A DNA stretch of 30,834 nucleotides from an uncultured Thermomicrobiales bacterium (GTDB lineage: Bacteria > Chloroflexota > Chloroflexia > Thermomicrobiales > Thermomicrobiaceae): the NCBI GenBank assembly GCA_937891245.1, contig CALAGB010000479.1:1-30834 (forward strand), read 5' to 3'. This document shows, one piece after another, positions 1 to 8,053 of the stretch (position 1 is its first letter; each line of letters starts with the position of its first letter). Both the position numbers and the translations under genes were made by a program. The notes beneath the pieces are model-generated. The model was given only the letters and a program-made list of their open reading frames with translations, was not told the origin of the DNA and ran no database searches.

Positions 1-2
1 AG

Positions 3-401
3 CCGCAACCGGTCGTGCCGCAGCAGCGTCGCGTCTACACGATGGAGACCGCGAACGAAGACTACTGGGAGGCTGAGCAGCTGTCGCGGCATCACTTTGA
101 GGTGCGCGGACCCAAGATCGAGCGCATGACCAAGATGACCGACTTCGCAAACGAGGAGGCGGCTGATCGCTACCAGCGTGTCCTCGAAGCCTCCGGTATC
201 TCGGCGCGACTCGAAGAACTGGGCGTGCTGCCGGGCGATATTGTTCATGTCGCCGATTATGAGCTGATCTGGGATCAGGCGAGCCTCGACGCCGAGGAGC
301 GCGAAGCCGCCCGTCGCAAGCGGCGCACGAAGCGTGAACGCCTCGCCAAGCGTAGCGGGTTGAAGCATGAGTTTGACGAAGCGGAGCTGCCGGAGTTGTA
401 G
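3..401 (+). CDS. obg: Obg/CgtA GTPase, C-terminal fragment
   Basis: This is the 3' end of a gene that begins before the window; the open frame runs in from base 3. The visible 132 residues hold the Obg C-terminal (OCT) domain: a segment reading FEVRGPKIERM, then MTDFANEEAADRYQRVL, then a GDIVHVADYELIW strand. These are the usual signatures of that domain. After it comes a short basic stretch (RRKRRTKRER) and an acidic end. Obg is an essential ribosome-associated GTPase in 50S assembly and, in several bacteria, interacts with ppGpp metabolism enzymes. It converges on rel, with about 114 bases between the two stops and no strong terminator seen there. The N-terminal Obg fold and the G domain are outside the window, so their integrity cannot be judged. 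Confidence 0.9.
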   Translation, partial: PQPVVPQQRRVYTMETANEDYWEAEQLSRHHFEVRGPKIERMTKMTDFANEEAADRYQRVLEASGISARLEELGVLPGDIVHVADYELIWDQASLDAEEREAARRKRRTKRERLAKRSGLKHEFDEAELPEL

Positions 402-515
402 CGATCGCGTCCACATCCAGGCACGTATTGCCGAGTGCTACGCGTAAGAGATCCTGAGCCGCAGCGTGGGATCGCGTTCCTCTCTCCCAACGACACCCTA
501 ACCAGGGCGCGGTCG

Positions 516-2714
516 TCAGGCGTCGAGGCCGCTGCTGGAGGCGGCATTGGGGAGGTTCTGGGTCGTTTCGCGGCGGACGTCGTAGACGTCGCGCACCGAT
601 TCGAGCTTCTGCAGGAGCCGGCTCAGCTGCTTGACACCTTCGACCTCGACCGTCATCAGCACGTTGACGGTGCGATCGTCGTTGACGCTCGTCAGAACCG
701 TGAGCATGCTGATTTTCTCGTCGGCCACCAGCGTCGTGATGTCGCGCAAAAGCCCGACGCGATCCCACGCTTCGATGCGCACGCTGACCGGGTAGCGGTT
801 GCGCTGTTCGTTCCCCCAGCTGACCTGAACCAGCCGGTCGGGATCATCGACATGGATCACGTTGTGGCAGTCGATCCGGTGCACCGTGATACCGCGACCG
901 CGCGTGACGTAGCCGATGATCTGATCGCCGTAGACCGGCTTGCAGCAACTGGCGAGCCGGGTATAGAGATCGCCGACACCGGTGACCTGGAGGCTCGGCG
1001 GCAGCTTGGGCGTCGCCGGGGTGCTGGTCGTCGCCAGTACGGCGCGATCTTCATGCTCGGCGAGCCGCGTCGCGATCTGCTGCGGCGTAACGGCTCCATA
1101 GCCGATTGCCGCCAGAAAGTCGTCGACTTTCTGATAGAGCGGAAACTGCTTGGCGACATCCTCGAGCTTCGCTTCGATGCCGAGGCGGCGCAGTTCGCGC
1201 TCGAGCGTGTCGCGGCCCTGCGAGATATTTTCGTCGCGCTGTTGGCGCCGGAACCATTGGCGCACCTTTTCGCGTGCCGAGGCGGTGGTGATGTAACCGC
1301 TGCTCGACTGCAACCAGTCGCGGCTCGGTCCCACCTTTGACTTCGAGGTCATGATCTGGATGACCTCGCCGTTCTGCAGCTTGTAATTGAGCGGCACGAG
1401 GTGACCGTTGATCTTGGCGCCGACGCATTGGTGCCCGACTTCGGTGTGAATGCGATACGCGAAATCAACCGGCGTCGCGCCGGCTGGTAGCTCGATGATG
1501 TCGCCCTTCGGCGTGAAGACGTACAGCATCTCCTGGAAGACGTCGGATTTGAGCGATTCGACGAATTCCTGCGCGTCGACGACCTCGTCACGCCAGTCCA
1601 TTAACTGTCTGAGCCAGGCGACCTTCGCCTCGACATGCGGATCGGGCTTGGAGCCTTCTTTGTAGCGCCAGTGCGCCGCGATTCCAAATTCGGCGATGTG
1701 ATGCATCTCCTGGGTGCGAATCTGAATCTCGAGCGCGTGCCCATCGAATTCACCGGGAATCGGGTGCCACATCGAGTGGATGACGCCAAGCGCGCCGTAG
1801 CAGTCCTTCTTTTCGTCGACGATGATGCGGACGCCAAGGACATCGTAGATCTCGTCGAAGCTGCGCCCCTTGCGTTCCATCTTGCGCACGATCGAGGTGA
1901 TGTGCTTTTCACGACCGGAAATCTCGGCGCTGATGCCTGCTTCACTCAGTGCGGCTTGCAACTCGTCGATCACGCGATTGAGATATCGCTCGCGATCAAT
2001 ATTGCGGCGTTCGAGCGCCCGCACAATGCCGAAGTAGGTTTGTGGATCGACATAACGAAGCGCGAGATCTTCCAGTTCGGATTTGAACTGCCAGATACCG
2101 AGCCGGTTGGCAAGCGGCGCGTAAATCTCAAGCGTTTCTTGGGCGCTACGCATCTGTTTCGAGCGCGGCATGTGCTCCAGCGTGCGCATATTGTGCAGCC
2201 GGTCGGCGAGTTTGATGAGGACGACGCGCACGTCGTCGACCATCGCCAGGAACATCTTGCGCAGGCTTTCGGCCTGGCGCTCCTTCTCGCGAACGGCCTG
2301 ATCTTCTTCGGTCGTCCAGCGGATGCGACCAAGTTTGGTGACGCCGTCGACCAGCTTGGCGACGCGATCGCCGAACTCTTTGTCGAGCTCCTCCATCGTA
2401 ATATCGGTATCTTCGATGACATCGTGGAGCAGGGCAGCCGCGAGCGCTTCCTGATCGAGCTGAATTTCGGCAAGGATAATGGCGACCTCCGTCGGGTGCG
2501 AGATATACGGCTCGCCCGAACGGCGCAGCTTGCCGTCGTGTGCGGCTTCGGCGAAATCGTAGGCGTGTTTGACCAGCGCCAGATCCATACCCGGCATCTG
2601 CCGTTGGATCACTGCTTTCAGATCGTCCCAGGTTGCACCGGGTGGCGCGGCGGCTTCTGCCGTCGGGCTCGCCGGCTCGCCTTCAAGCCAGTCATGTGAA
2701 GGAGCAGTTGACAT
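516..2714 (-). CDS. rel: RelA/SpoT-type (p)ppGpp synthetase/hydrolase with a deleted synthetase loop
   Basis: This is a 732-residue stringent-response enzyme. In order it has an HD hydrolase domain (HDVIEDT at about 97-103, LADRLHNMRTL near 170), a synthetase domain (about 255-355), TGS (about 390-460), a helical part, a CC-type motif (LASCCKPVYGD near 590) and a C-terminal ACT domain (about 640-715). The hydrolase residues look intact. In the synthetase domain the text goes straight from HPIPGEFD to GHALEIQIRT. Relatives have about 22 more residues there, including the DYIA...YQSLHT segment that holds the nucleotides. The frame is kept, so this is a clean deletion, and the protein is predicted to degrade but not make (p)ppGpp. 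An in-frame GTG at 2741 is possible, but the promoter at 2758-2786 would leave it about a 10-base leader. ATG at 2714 was therefore chosen. Confidence 0.93.
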   Translation of the reverse strand: MSTAPSHDWLEGEPASPTAEAAAPPGATWDDLKAVIQRQMPGMDLALVKHAYDFAEAAHDGKLRRSGEPYISHPTEVAIILAEIQLDQEALAAALLHDVIEDTDITMEELDKEFGDRVAKLVDGVTKLGRIRWTTEEDQAVREKERQAESLRKMFLAMVDDVRVVLIKLADRLHNMRTLEHMPRSKQMRSAQETLEIYAPLANRLGIWQFKSELEDLALRYVDPQTYFGIVRALERRNIDRERYLNRVIDELQAALSEAGISAEISGREKHITSIVRKMERKGRSFDEIYDVLGVRIIVDEKKDCYGALGVIHSMWHPIPGEFDGHALEIQIRTQEMHHIAEFGIAAHWRYKEGSKPDPHVEAKVAWLRQLMDWRDEVVDAQEFVESLKSDVFQEMLYVFTPKGDIIELPAGATPVDFAYRIHTEVGHQCVGAKINGHLVPLNYKLQNGEVIQIMTSKSKVGPSRDWLQSSSGYITTASAREKVRQWFRRQQRDENISQGRDTLERELRRLGIEAKLEDVAKQFPLYQKVDDFLAAIGYGAVTPQQIATRLAEHEDRAVLATTSTPATPKLPPSLQVTGVGDLYTRLASCCKPVYGDQIIGYVTRGRGITVHRIDCHNVIHVDDPDRLVQVSWGNEQRNRYPVSVRIEAWDRVGLLRDITTLVADEKISMLTVLTSVNDDRTVNVLMTVEVEGVKQLSRLLQKLESVRDVYDVRRETTQNLPNAASSSGLDA

Positions 2715-2757
2715 CAATTGAATTCCGGGTGAGATAGGCACACTTCAATAGCCTTGA

Positions 2758-2786
2758 ACTATAACGCTCACCACGTTGACTGTCAA
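2758..2786 (-). promoter_or_regulatory. rel promoter, near-consensus sigma-70 type
   Basis: Read on the minus strand, TTGACA (2786-2781) is followed by exactly 17 bases and then TATAGT (2763-2758). This is a full -35 and a five-of-six -10 at the ideal spacing, and the best promoter in the window. Transcription should start near 2751, giving a leader of about 37 bases to the ATG at 2714. Such a strong constitutive-looking promoter fits a housekeeping gene. Confidence 0.75.
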
Positions 2787-2906
2787 AAGAACGCTGGGAA
2801 TGCGCGAAGGATCCGAATCGTTTGCGGAAGACAGTCACTCTTCGGTTATGCTGGTGAGCACGGGTACCATCGCTGATTGTGAACGTCGACAGAAAGTGGG
2901 GCATGG

Positions 2907-3755
2907 ATGGGCTTTCCGCTGCGGGTTGGGATTGGTACAGGGAATCGGTTGCCGTTTCCGGAGCTGGCACGGCAATGGCAGCAGATCGAGAATGCGGGCT
3001 TCGATACCGCCTGGGTCGTCGACCATTTCATGGCGAGCGACGACGAATTAACCCCGTATTACGAAGCGTGGACGCTGATCGCCGCGCTCGGGGCGCTCAC
3101 TTCACGCATCCGCTTCGGTATCCTGGTCGCCGGAAATACCTATCGCAATCCCGGACTGTTGGCGAAAGAGGCGCTGACGATCGATCACGCAACCAACGGC
3201 CGGGTCGAACTTGGTATCGGCGCCGGCTGGATGGAACGCGAGCATACCGCCTATTCCTACGACTTCCCCGAGCCGGGACCGCGCGTTTCGATGTTCGAAG
3301 AGGCATTGCAGGTGATCGACAGCCTGATGACCAAGGAACGTACCAATTTCGATGGTGAATACTATAAATTTGTCGATGCACCATTCGAACCGAAGCCGCT
3401 GCAGAAGCCGCGCATTCCGATCATCGTGGGCGGTTCCGGGCCGCGGATGATGCGCATCGCGGCGCGATACGCCGACAATTGGAATACGCGAGGCACTCCC
3501 GAGGCAGTGGCGCCGACCATCGAGCGTTTTCACGCGGCGTGCGCCGCGGTCGGCCGCGACGTGAGTACGATTCGCTGCTCGGTCTTTCCCTGGGTGCACG
3601 CCTTTGAATCCGAGGAGCAGTTCGCCGACATCGTTAAGGCGTACATGGCGCTCGGCTTCAGCGATATCGCTTTCCCGATGCCGCCGGAGGAGTTTCGCCC
3701 GATGATGGAACGTTGTGCTCGCAACGTTCTGCCGGAGTTGCGCCGCCTTTCGTGA
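2907..3755 (+). CDS. LLM-class (luciferase-like) F420-dependent oxidoreductase
   Basis: This is a 282-residue TIM-barrel flavin/F420 oxidoreductase of the bacterial luciferase superfamily. Visible hallmarks are NAGFDTAWVVDHFM near the N-terminus, RIRFGILVAGNTYRNPGLLA, the LDHATNGRVELGIGAGW-type segment (here IDHATNGRVELGIGAGW) and PIIVGGSGPRMMRIAARYADNWN in the second half. Length is normal for the family. The substrate cannot be told from sequence; many members in actinobacteria and Chloroflexota use F420 and some use FMN. The ATG at 2907 follows a purine-rich AAAGTGGGG stretch. It is divergent from rel and is followed by a separate thioredoxin-fold gene. A cofactor assignment to F420 rather than FMN is inference from the subgroup feel of the motifs. 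Confidence 0.88.
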   Translation: MGFPLRVGIGTGNRLPFPELARQWQQIENAGFDTAWVVDHFMASDDELTPYYEAWTLIAALGALTSRIRFGILVAGNTYRNPGLLAKEALTIDHATNGRVELGIGAGWMEREHTAYSYDFPEPGPRVSMFEEALQVIDSLMTKERTNFDGEYYKFVDAPFEPKPLQKPRIPIIVGGSGPRMMRIAARYADNWNTRGTPEAVAPTIERFHAACAAVGRDVSTIRCSVFPWVHAFESEEQFADIVKAYMALGFSDIAFPMPPEEFRPMMERCARNVLPELRRLS

Positions 3756-3874
3756 TCGGATGGTCACGATCCTGCGCGGGAATAGTTGACAGGTGCGGCT
3801 GTTCTATTGGTTGACGGCGATGAAAAGAGACGCAGGACCCGGGGCCGAGCCGTCAACCCCATTGAACCTGAACT

Positions 3875-3879
3875 GGAGA
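3875..3879 (+). promoter_or_regulatory. Shine-Dalgarno site fixing the thioredoxin-family start
   Basis: GGAGA lies six bases ahead of the ATG at 3885. No comparable site precedes the upstream in-frame TTG at 3786, so the shorter 200-residue product is preferred. Confidence 0.6.
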
Positions 3880-3884
3880 ACTCC

Positions 3885-4487
3885 ATGCTGGCAGCCGAAC
3901 GATTTCAGCAGGCTATGAGCATTGCACAATATTTCGAGCAGATGACCCAGAACAAAGAGACGGTGCTGAAGAACTATGAACGCGCCGAGATCACGGATGA
4001 GGATCGCCGGTTCTTCGGCGCTCAGCCGCTGAACGTGTTGATCCTCACCGAGGAGTGGTGCATCGACTCGATGCAGTTTGTGCCGGTGCTGGCGCGCCTG
4101 GCTCATGAAGTGCCGGGTATCGATGTGCGCGTCATGCGACGCGACGAGAACAAGGATCTGGCAACCAACTATCGGCGCAAAGATGGCTATCAGGCGATTC
4201 CTGTCTTCATCTTTTTTGATGGCGCGATGCAGGAAATCGGTTCGCTGATCGAACGGCCGGTGCGCGTTTCAGAGGAGATGGCGGATGAGACGCAGCGCTT
4301 CCAGAAGCTGCATCCGGAACTGCCGGGAGTGACGCGGAACGTCGACCATATGCCGGAGGAGACGCGGGCGGCGGTGAAGACGAATTCGCAGCAGTGGCGC
4401 CGTGGCCAGCAGGATCGCTTCGCCCGCTACTTCCTCGACGAAGTGAGGACGATTCTCCAGCATGCGTTCCAGGAGCAGGCCGTTTAG
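3885..4487 (+). CDS. Thioredoxin-family protein with a single cysteine
   Basis: This is a 200-residue protein with a thioredoxin fold: VLILTEEWCIDS around 51-62 and a cis-proline loop AIPVFIFFDG around 105-113. The active-site motif is W-C-I-D-S, so only the first redox cysteine is present, and Cys59 is the only cysteine in the protein. This pattern matches thioredoxin-like families (Thioredoxin_9 type) that are not classic disulfide reductases. A monothiol or bacillithiol/glutathione-type role is possible but unproven. The open frame extends upstream to 3786, but GGAG at 3875-3878 sits six bases before the ATG at 3885, and the upstream stretch reads as unlikely protein. A hairpin terminator follows at 4522-4550. 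Confidence 0.82.
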   Translation: MLAAERFQQAMSIAQYFEQMTQNKETVLKNYERAEITDEDRRFFGAQPLNVLILTEEWCIDSMQFVPVLARLAHEVPGIDVRVMRRDENKDLATNYRRKDGYQAIPVFIFFDGAMQEIGSLIERPVRVSEEMADETQRFQKLHPELPGVTRNVDHMPEETRAAVKTNSQQWRRGQQDRFARYFLDEVRTILQHAFQEQAV

Positions 4488-4506
4488 CCCGCTGTATTCA
4501 GCCGGT

Positions 4507-4536
4507 TTGACATCGCACGTCAAGCGCCCGTACGAT
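4507..4536 (+). promoter_or_regulatory. Possible promoter for the 4619-6360 gene unit
   Basis: TTGACA (4507-4512) is followed after 18 bases by TACGAT (4531-4536). The -35 is perfect and the -10 matches four of six. It lies 83 bases before the start at 4619 and overlaps the hairpin at 4522-4550, so the previous gene's terminator and this promoter would share bases. Confidence 0.4.
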
Positions 4537-4553
4537 CAGTGCGGGCGCTTTGC
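4522..4553 (+). terminator. Hairpin terminator after the thioredoxin-family gene
   Basis: AAGCGCCCG (4522-4530) pairs perfectly with CGGGCGCTT (4542-4550) around an 11-base loop, and a short T-containing stretch follows (TTTGCGTT). The stem begins 34 bases after the stop at 4487. The T-tract is weak, so termination may be partial. Confidence 0.5.
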
Positions 4554-4618
4554 GTTGCCTGGCGGCGCCCCGCTTACGCGTACAGCCGGGCAGGTCGTCG
4601 AACGATGAGGATCGCGAA

Positions 4619-5125
4619 ATGGCCGAAGACGAACAGCCTGGAATCCGAGAGACCGAGCACAAGCAAGCGGCAACCCGTGAGCCGGTGCCGGCGACTGAGA
4701 TCAACCGTACCGGCGTCCATGATGTCCAGGCGACGACCGTCATCATCAAGCGTGGTAACGCGCAGACGGTCAGCGGAGAACGCCTGACGATGGAGCGCTC
4801 CGCGGCTCGCTCGATTGACGCGCGCAGCGTTCAGATGGACCGCAGCGCGGCAGCGCGGCTCAACAGCGAGCGCGTCGTGCTGCAAGGGAGTAGTGCCAGC
4901 CAGATTTCGGCGCACGAATTGCGCATGGTGCGGAGTCAGGCGGGATTTATTTCGGCCCGACAGGCGCACCTCGAATCATCGCGCGTCTTCGTACTCGCCG
5001 GGCGCGCCGACGGTGACGTTCACACGGTCCTGACGCTGCCGTCCGCCGCTGTCCTGGGAGCGGCCTTTGGCGCCGGTATCGCCATTGTGACCGCGCTCAT
5101 TCGCCTTGCGTTTCGGAAAGGATAG
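4619..5125 (+). CDS. Uncharacterised repeat (solenoid-like) protein with a C-terminal membrane anchor
   Basis: This 168-residue protein has no family I recognise with certainty. Residues 1-45 are polar and acidic. Residues about 50-128 form roughly five degenerate repeats of about 15 residues, for example SGERLTMERSAARSID, ARSVQMDRSAAARLN, SERVVLQGSSASQIS and AHELRMVRSQAGFIS. Alternating hydrophobic positions suggest a small beta-solenoid, as in bactofilin-like proteins. A single hydrophobic helix (about 138-160) followed by RLAFRKG ends the chain, suggesting a tail-anchored protein with its repeat part in the cytoplasm. ATG at 4619 is preferred over the upstream 4550 start because GAGG lies nine bases before it and the upstream stretch covers the terminator of the previous gene. 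The YtxH-like gene starts five bases after its stop, so they are likely co-translated. Confidence 0.7.
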   Translation: MAEDEQPGIRETEHKQAATREPVPATEINRTGVHDVQATTVIIKRGNAQTVSGERLTMERSAARSIDARSVQMDRSAAARLNSERVVLQGSSASQISAHELRMVRSQAGFISARQAHLESSRVFVLAGRADGDVHTVLTLPSAAVLGAAFGAGIAIVTALIRLAFRKG

Positions 5126-5130
5126 CGTCC

Positions 5131-5370
5131 ATGCGGCTGCTCGGGAGTCTGTTCAACTTTCTTCTTGGTGCACTTGTCGGCGTCCTGATCGGTGCGCTCA
5201 TCACCGCGCTGCTTGCCCCACAGAGCGGCCAGGAGTTCAAAGTGCGGGTACGTGAGCGAATCGACGAGGGCCGAGCCGCTCGGGACCGCGCCGAAGCCGA
5301 AACGGCCGCCGAGTTGACCGAGCGGTTTCGCCGGAAGATCAACAATCCAAACGCGCTCAAAGAGTTGTAG
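5131..5370 (+). CDS. YtxH-like small membrane protein
   Basis: This is a 79-residue protein with one N-terminal hydrophobic helix (about 8-29, glycine-rich: FLLGALVGVLIGALITALLA). It continues with APQSGQEFKVRVRERIDEG, the signature of the YtxH/gas-vesicle-like family, and then a charged helical tail. Members are general membrane-anchored coiled proteins of unclear function, often linked to stress. It sits five bases after the solenoid-like gene and six bases before the methyltransferase gene. The three therefore form one unit in which two membrane-anchored proteins precede an rRNA-type methyltransferase. Confidence 0.75.
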   Translation: MRLLGSLFNFLLGALVGVLIGALITALLAPQSGQEFKVRVRERIDEGRAARDRAEAETAAELTERFRRKINNPNALKEL

Positions 5371-5376
5371 CGGCGC

Positions 5377-6360
5377 TTGCTGGTCGAACTCCCACTCTCA
5401 TTACGCCGCGCGCTCGATGCACGCCGCACCGGCACGTCCGGCGCCGAACTCGCTCTGGCGACGCGAGCGCTCTCCGATCGCTACCGGGCTGGTCTGCCGG
5501 CCGGTTCGTCGTTCATCGAATCTCAGGCCGATGTCTCCGCCTATGCCGCGTACCGGCTGCCTGCGACCTATGCAGCGGCCGTCGCGACACTGAGCGCGTT
5601 GCGCGAGGTCTGGCCGGACTGGCAGCCACGGAGCCTCCTTGATCTCGGTGCCGGACTCGGTTCCGGCCTCTGGGCGGTCGCGACGCTCTGGCCCGGCATC
5701 GAACGGATGACGGCACTCGATGCCGAAGCGCGTATGATCGCGACCGGTCGCGAATTGAGCGCGGCCGCCGCGCACCCGGCACTGCGCGCAGCCGAATGGC
5801 GCCAGGCAAACCTGGCGCAGGCGGAATTGGATGGTTCGTTCGACCTGACGCTCCTGGCGTATCTGCTCGGCGAGCTCGAGCCGGATGCCGCGCAGCAACT
5901 GATCTCCCGCGCGTGGTCCGCGACGACCGGAGCGCTTGTGGTGATCGAACCGGGAACCCCGGAAGGATTCCACCGCATCGAGCGTATTCGTGATGAGGTT
6001 GTCGCTTTTGGCGGCTACGAACTGGCGCCCTGTCCCTACGACCCATCCCACCGCGTTCCCGCGGACGACTGGACGCATTTCTCGGTACGTCTGCCGCGCA
6101 GCCGGACCCACCGCCTGGCGAAAGAGGCAGCGCTCAACTACGAAGACGAGAAGTTCTCGTACGTAGTGCTGGCGCGAGAACCGCCCAAGCGGACTTATAC
6201 GCGGATACTGCGCCACCCACAGGTGCGCAAAGGACACATCTATCTGCAACTCTGCACGCCCGAGGGTATTCAAACGATCGTCGTCTCGAAACGCGAAGGC
6301 GAGCGCTACAGCCGCGCGCGCAAGGCCGAGTGGGGCGACATCTTCGAGTGGAATGAGTGA
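5377..6360 (+). CDS. Rsm22/METTL17-like methyltransferase
   Basis: This is a 327-residue SAM-dependent methyltransferase of the Rsm22 family, which acts on or with the small ribosomal subunit. SAM motif I is LLDLGAGLGSGLWA (about 87-100), an acidic LDAEARM follows, and the typical C-terminal RHPQVRKGHIYLQLCTPEG is present near 279-297. Family members, including mitochondrial METTL17, usually carry four cysteines that bind a 4Fe-4S cluster. Here Cys219 (APCPYD) and Cys293 (QLCTPEG) remain. The positions that are normally the second and third cysteines read PSHRVP and DWTHF, so the cluster is probably absent. The start is TTG at 5377, six bases after the previous stop; no ATG or GTG is available nearby. 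It converges on the ThDP enzyme across a strong hairpin. Confidence 0.8.
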   Translation: MLVELPLSLRRALDARRTGTSGAELALATRALSDRYRAGLPAGSSFIESQADVSAYAAYRLPATYAAAVATLSALREVWPDWQPRSLLDLGAGLGSGLWAVATLWPGIERMTALDAEARMIATGRELSAAAAHPALRAAEWRQANLAQAELDGSFDLTLLAYLLGELEPDAAQQLISRAWSATTGALVVIEPGTPEGFHRIERIRDEVVAFGGYELAPCPYDPSHRVPADDWTHFSVRLPRSRTHRLAKEAALNYEDEKFSYVVLAREPPKRTYTRILRHPQVRKGHIYLQLCTPEGIQTIVVSKREGERYSRARKAEWGDIFEWNE

Positions 6361-6377
6361 GCGGCGAAGGAAATGAC

Positions 6378-6409
6378 TGGCCTGGGCGACGCCAGGGTCG
6401 CCCAGGCCA
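6378..6409. terminator. Bidirectional hairpin between convergent genes
   Basis: A perfect 13-bp stem (TGGCCTGGGCGAC with GTCGCCCAGGCCA) encloses the six-base loop GCCAGG, between the stops at 6360 (plus) and 6431 (minus). On the minus strand it is followed by a T-rich CATTTCCTT. It can serve both genes. Confidence 0.7.
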
Positions 6410-6430
6410 ATGGATTGACGCCGAAGCGCG

Positions 6431-8053
6431 CTAGCTGTTGCCGCGCAAGACTCCCCAACTCGAGGGCATCTCGCCGACCGGCACCTCGATGAGGGTGGGA
6501 TGCTTCTCCTTCATCGCGCCGCGCAGCGCTTCGCGCAGACCGTCCGGACCGTGCGCCTGACGGCCCTCGACGCCGAAGGCATCGGCCAGCTTCATGAAGT
6601 CCGGGTTGAGGAGATCGGAGTTGATGACGCGGCCGTCAAAGCGCTCGCGCTGCATACGGCGCACGTTGCCGTAGGCGCCGTCGTTGAAGACGACCATGAT
6701 GGCGTTGATGTTATGGCGCATCGCGGTCGATAGTTCTGAAACGTTATAGAGGAAGCCGCCGTCGCCGATGACCGCCACGACCCGCTTGTCGGGATTCCCC
6801 ACCTGAGCGCCGAGCGCGGTGGCGAACTCGAAGCCGAGCGTTCCCTGATAGCCGGCGCCGATGAAGCTACGCGGCTCATAGACCGGAAAGCCCATGTTGC
6901 TCCAGTAGCCGACCTGGGTCATGCCGCTGATTACGATATCGTCGTCGGCCAGTTCCTCGCGGATGGCGGTCGCGTACGTCGCTTGCGGTTGAACCTCGAA
7001 GAGCACATCCATCGAGCGCTCCTGGACCGCCCGGAGCTCCTCCTCGCGCGAAGCGCGTGAGCGGTTGTGCTTTCCGACCTGATCGACCAGCGCACGCAGT
7101 GCGAGGTCGGCATCGGCCAGCACGCCGATATCCGGCGTCCGATTGCGCCCGATCTCTTCCGGATCAATGTCGATCTGGATGACCGTCTGCTTGTCGGTTG
7201 GTCCCCACGGCGAGGTGGCCGGTTGCAAAAAGCGCGTGCCGACGGCGAGGATGACGTCGGACTTCGGCATGAGCTGGCGCCCGCCGACGACGTTCTGCGC
7301 CAGATAGCTGCGATCAGAGATCGAGCCTTTACCCTCGGGAGTCATCATGACCGGCGCTTGCAGCATTTCGGCCAGTTCACGCAACGGTTCCCAGGCACCC
7401 GAGAGGATAACGCCGCCACCGGCGTAGATGAGCGGGTTTTCAGCTTCGCCGAGCGCACGGGCGGCTTTCGCGATCAGTTCGGGGTCCGGCTCAGCGCGCT
7501 CGAGCGGTGCCGGATCGAGCAACGTCACATCGGCAGTCGTTTGCAACACATCCGGTGGGACTTCGATTTCGACGGGACGCGGGCGGCCTGAGCGCAGCTG
7601 GCGAAATGCCTCCTGCACGAGCGCCGGAATCTCCGCCGGAGTCGTGGCACAACCGGCCCACTTCGTCGCCGAGGCCACCATCTGGAGTTGGTTCGGCACT
7701 TCGTGGAGCATGCCGCGGCCGGCGTTAATCTGGGCCGATTCGATCTGCCCGGCGATACAGAGGACGGGTGACGAAACGGCGTAGGCGGTCGAAAGACCGG
7801 CCATCGCGTTCATCACGCCCGGCCCAGGAACGACCAGGCAGGCACCGACCTTACCGGTCGTGCGGGCGTAGCCGTCGGCCATGAACGATGTCGGCTGCTC
7901 GTTGCGTGTGTGATAGGCGGGAAGCGAGTCTTTCACGTCGTAGAGCGCGTCGAAGATCCAGTCGAGCTGCACGCCCGGCAAGCCAAAGATCACGTCGAGG
8001 CCATTGCGCGTCAGCGATTGGACGAGCGCCTGTCCTCCGGTCATTTCTGCCAT
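6431..8053 (-). CDS. Thiamine-diphosphate-dependent enzyme, acetolactate-synthase-like
   Basis: This is a 540-residue ThDP enzyme of the acetolactate synthase / benzoylformate decarboxylase / oxalyl-CoA decarboxylase superfamily. The catalytic glutamate is Glu52 in HTRNEQPTSFMADGYAR, the central domain spans about 190-330, and the ThDP/Mg motif begins at GDG (430-432) and runs to VVFNDGAYG. All parts are present and length is typical. The exact reaction cannot be fixed from sequence. No small regulatory subunit and no ilv gene lies nearby, which argues against the housekeeping acetohydroxyacid synthase and for a catabolic decarboxylase or ligase. AGAGGGA lies about six bases before the ATG at 8053. 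It is divergent from a small unknown gene across a 453-base gap. Confidence 0.88.
   Translation of the reverse strand: MAEMTGGQALVQSLTRNGLDVIFGLPGVQLDWIFDALYDVKDSLPAYHTRNEQPTSFMADGYARTTGKVGACLVVPGPGVMNAMAGLSTAYAVSSPVLCIAGQIESAQINAGRGMLHEVPNQLQMVASATKWAGCATTPAEIPALVQEAFRQLRSGRPRPVEIEVPPDVLQTTADVTLLDPAPLERAEPDPELIAKAARALGEAENPLIYAGGGVILSGAWEPLRELAEMLQAPVMMTPEGKGSISDRSYLAQNVVGGRQLMPKSDVILAVGTRFLQPATSPWGPTDKQTVIQIDIDPEEIGRNRTPDIGVLADADLALRALVDQVGKHNRSRASREEELRAVQERSMDVLFEVQPQATYATAIREELADDDIVISGMTQVGYWSNMGFPVYEPRSFIGAGYQGTLGFEFATALGAQVGNPDKRVVAVIGDGGFLYNVSELSTAMRHNINAIMVVFNDGAYGNVRRMQRERFDGRVINSDLLNPDFMKLADAFGVEGRQAHGPDGLREALRGAMKEKHPTLIEVPVGEMPSSWGVLRGNS

Noticed and set aside
1735..1765. Frameshift or two-gene split in rel
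   Set aside because: The frame continues without a stop into TGS and ACT, so the missing residues are an in-frame deletion, not a frameshift.
435..2699. Two long plus-strand frames opposite rel
   Set aside because: The minus strand carries all the Rel domains and a strong promoter. The plus frames are antisense shadows.
2714..2741. GTG at 2741 as the rel start
   Set aside because: The mapped promoter would leave only about a 10-base leader, and the nine added residues are not needed for the fold. The ATG at 2714 fits better.
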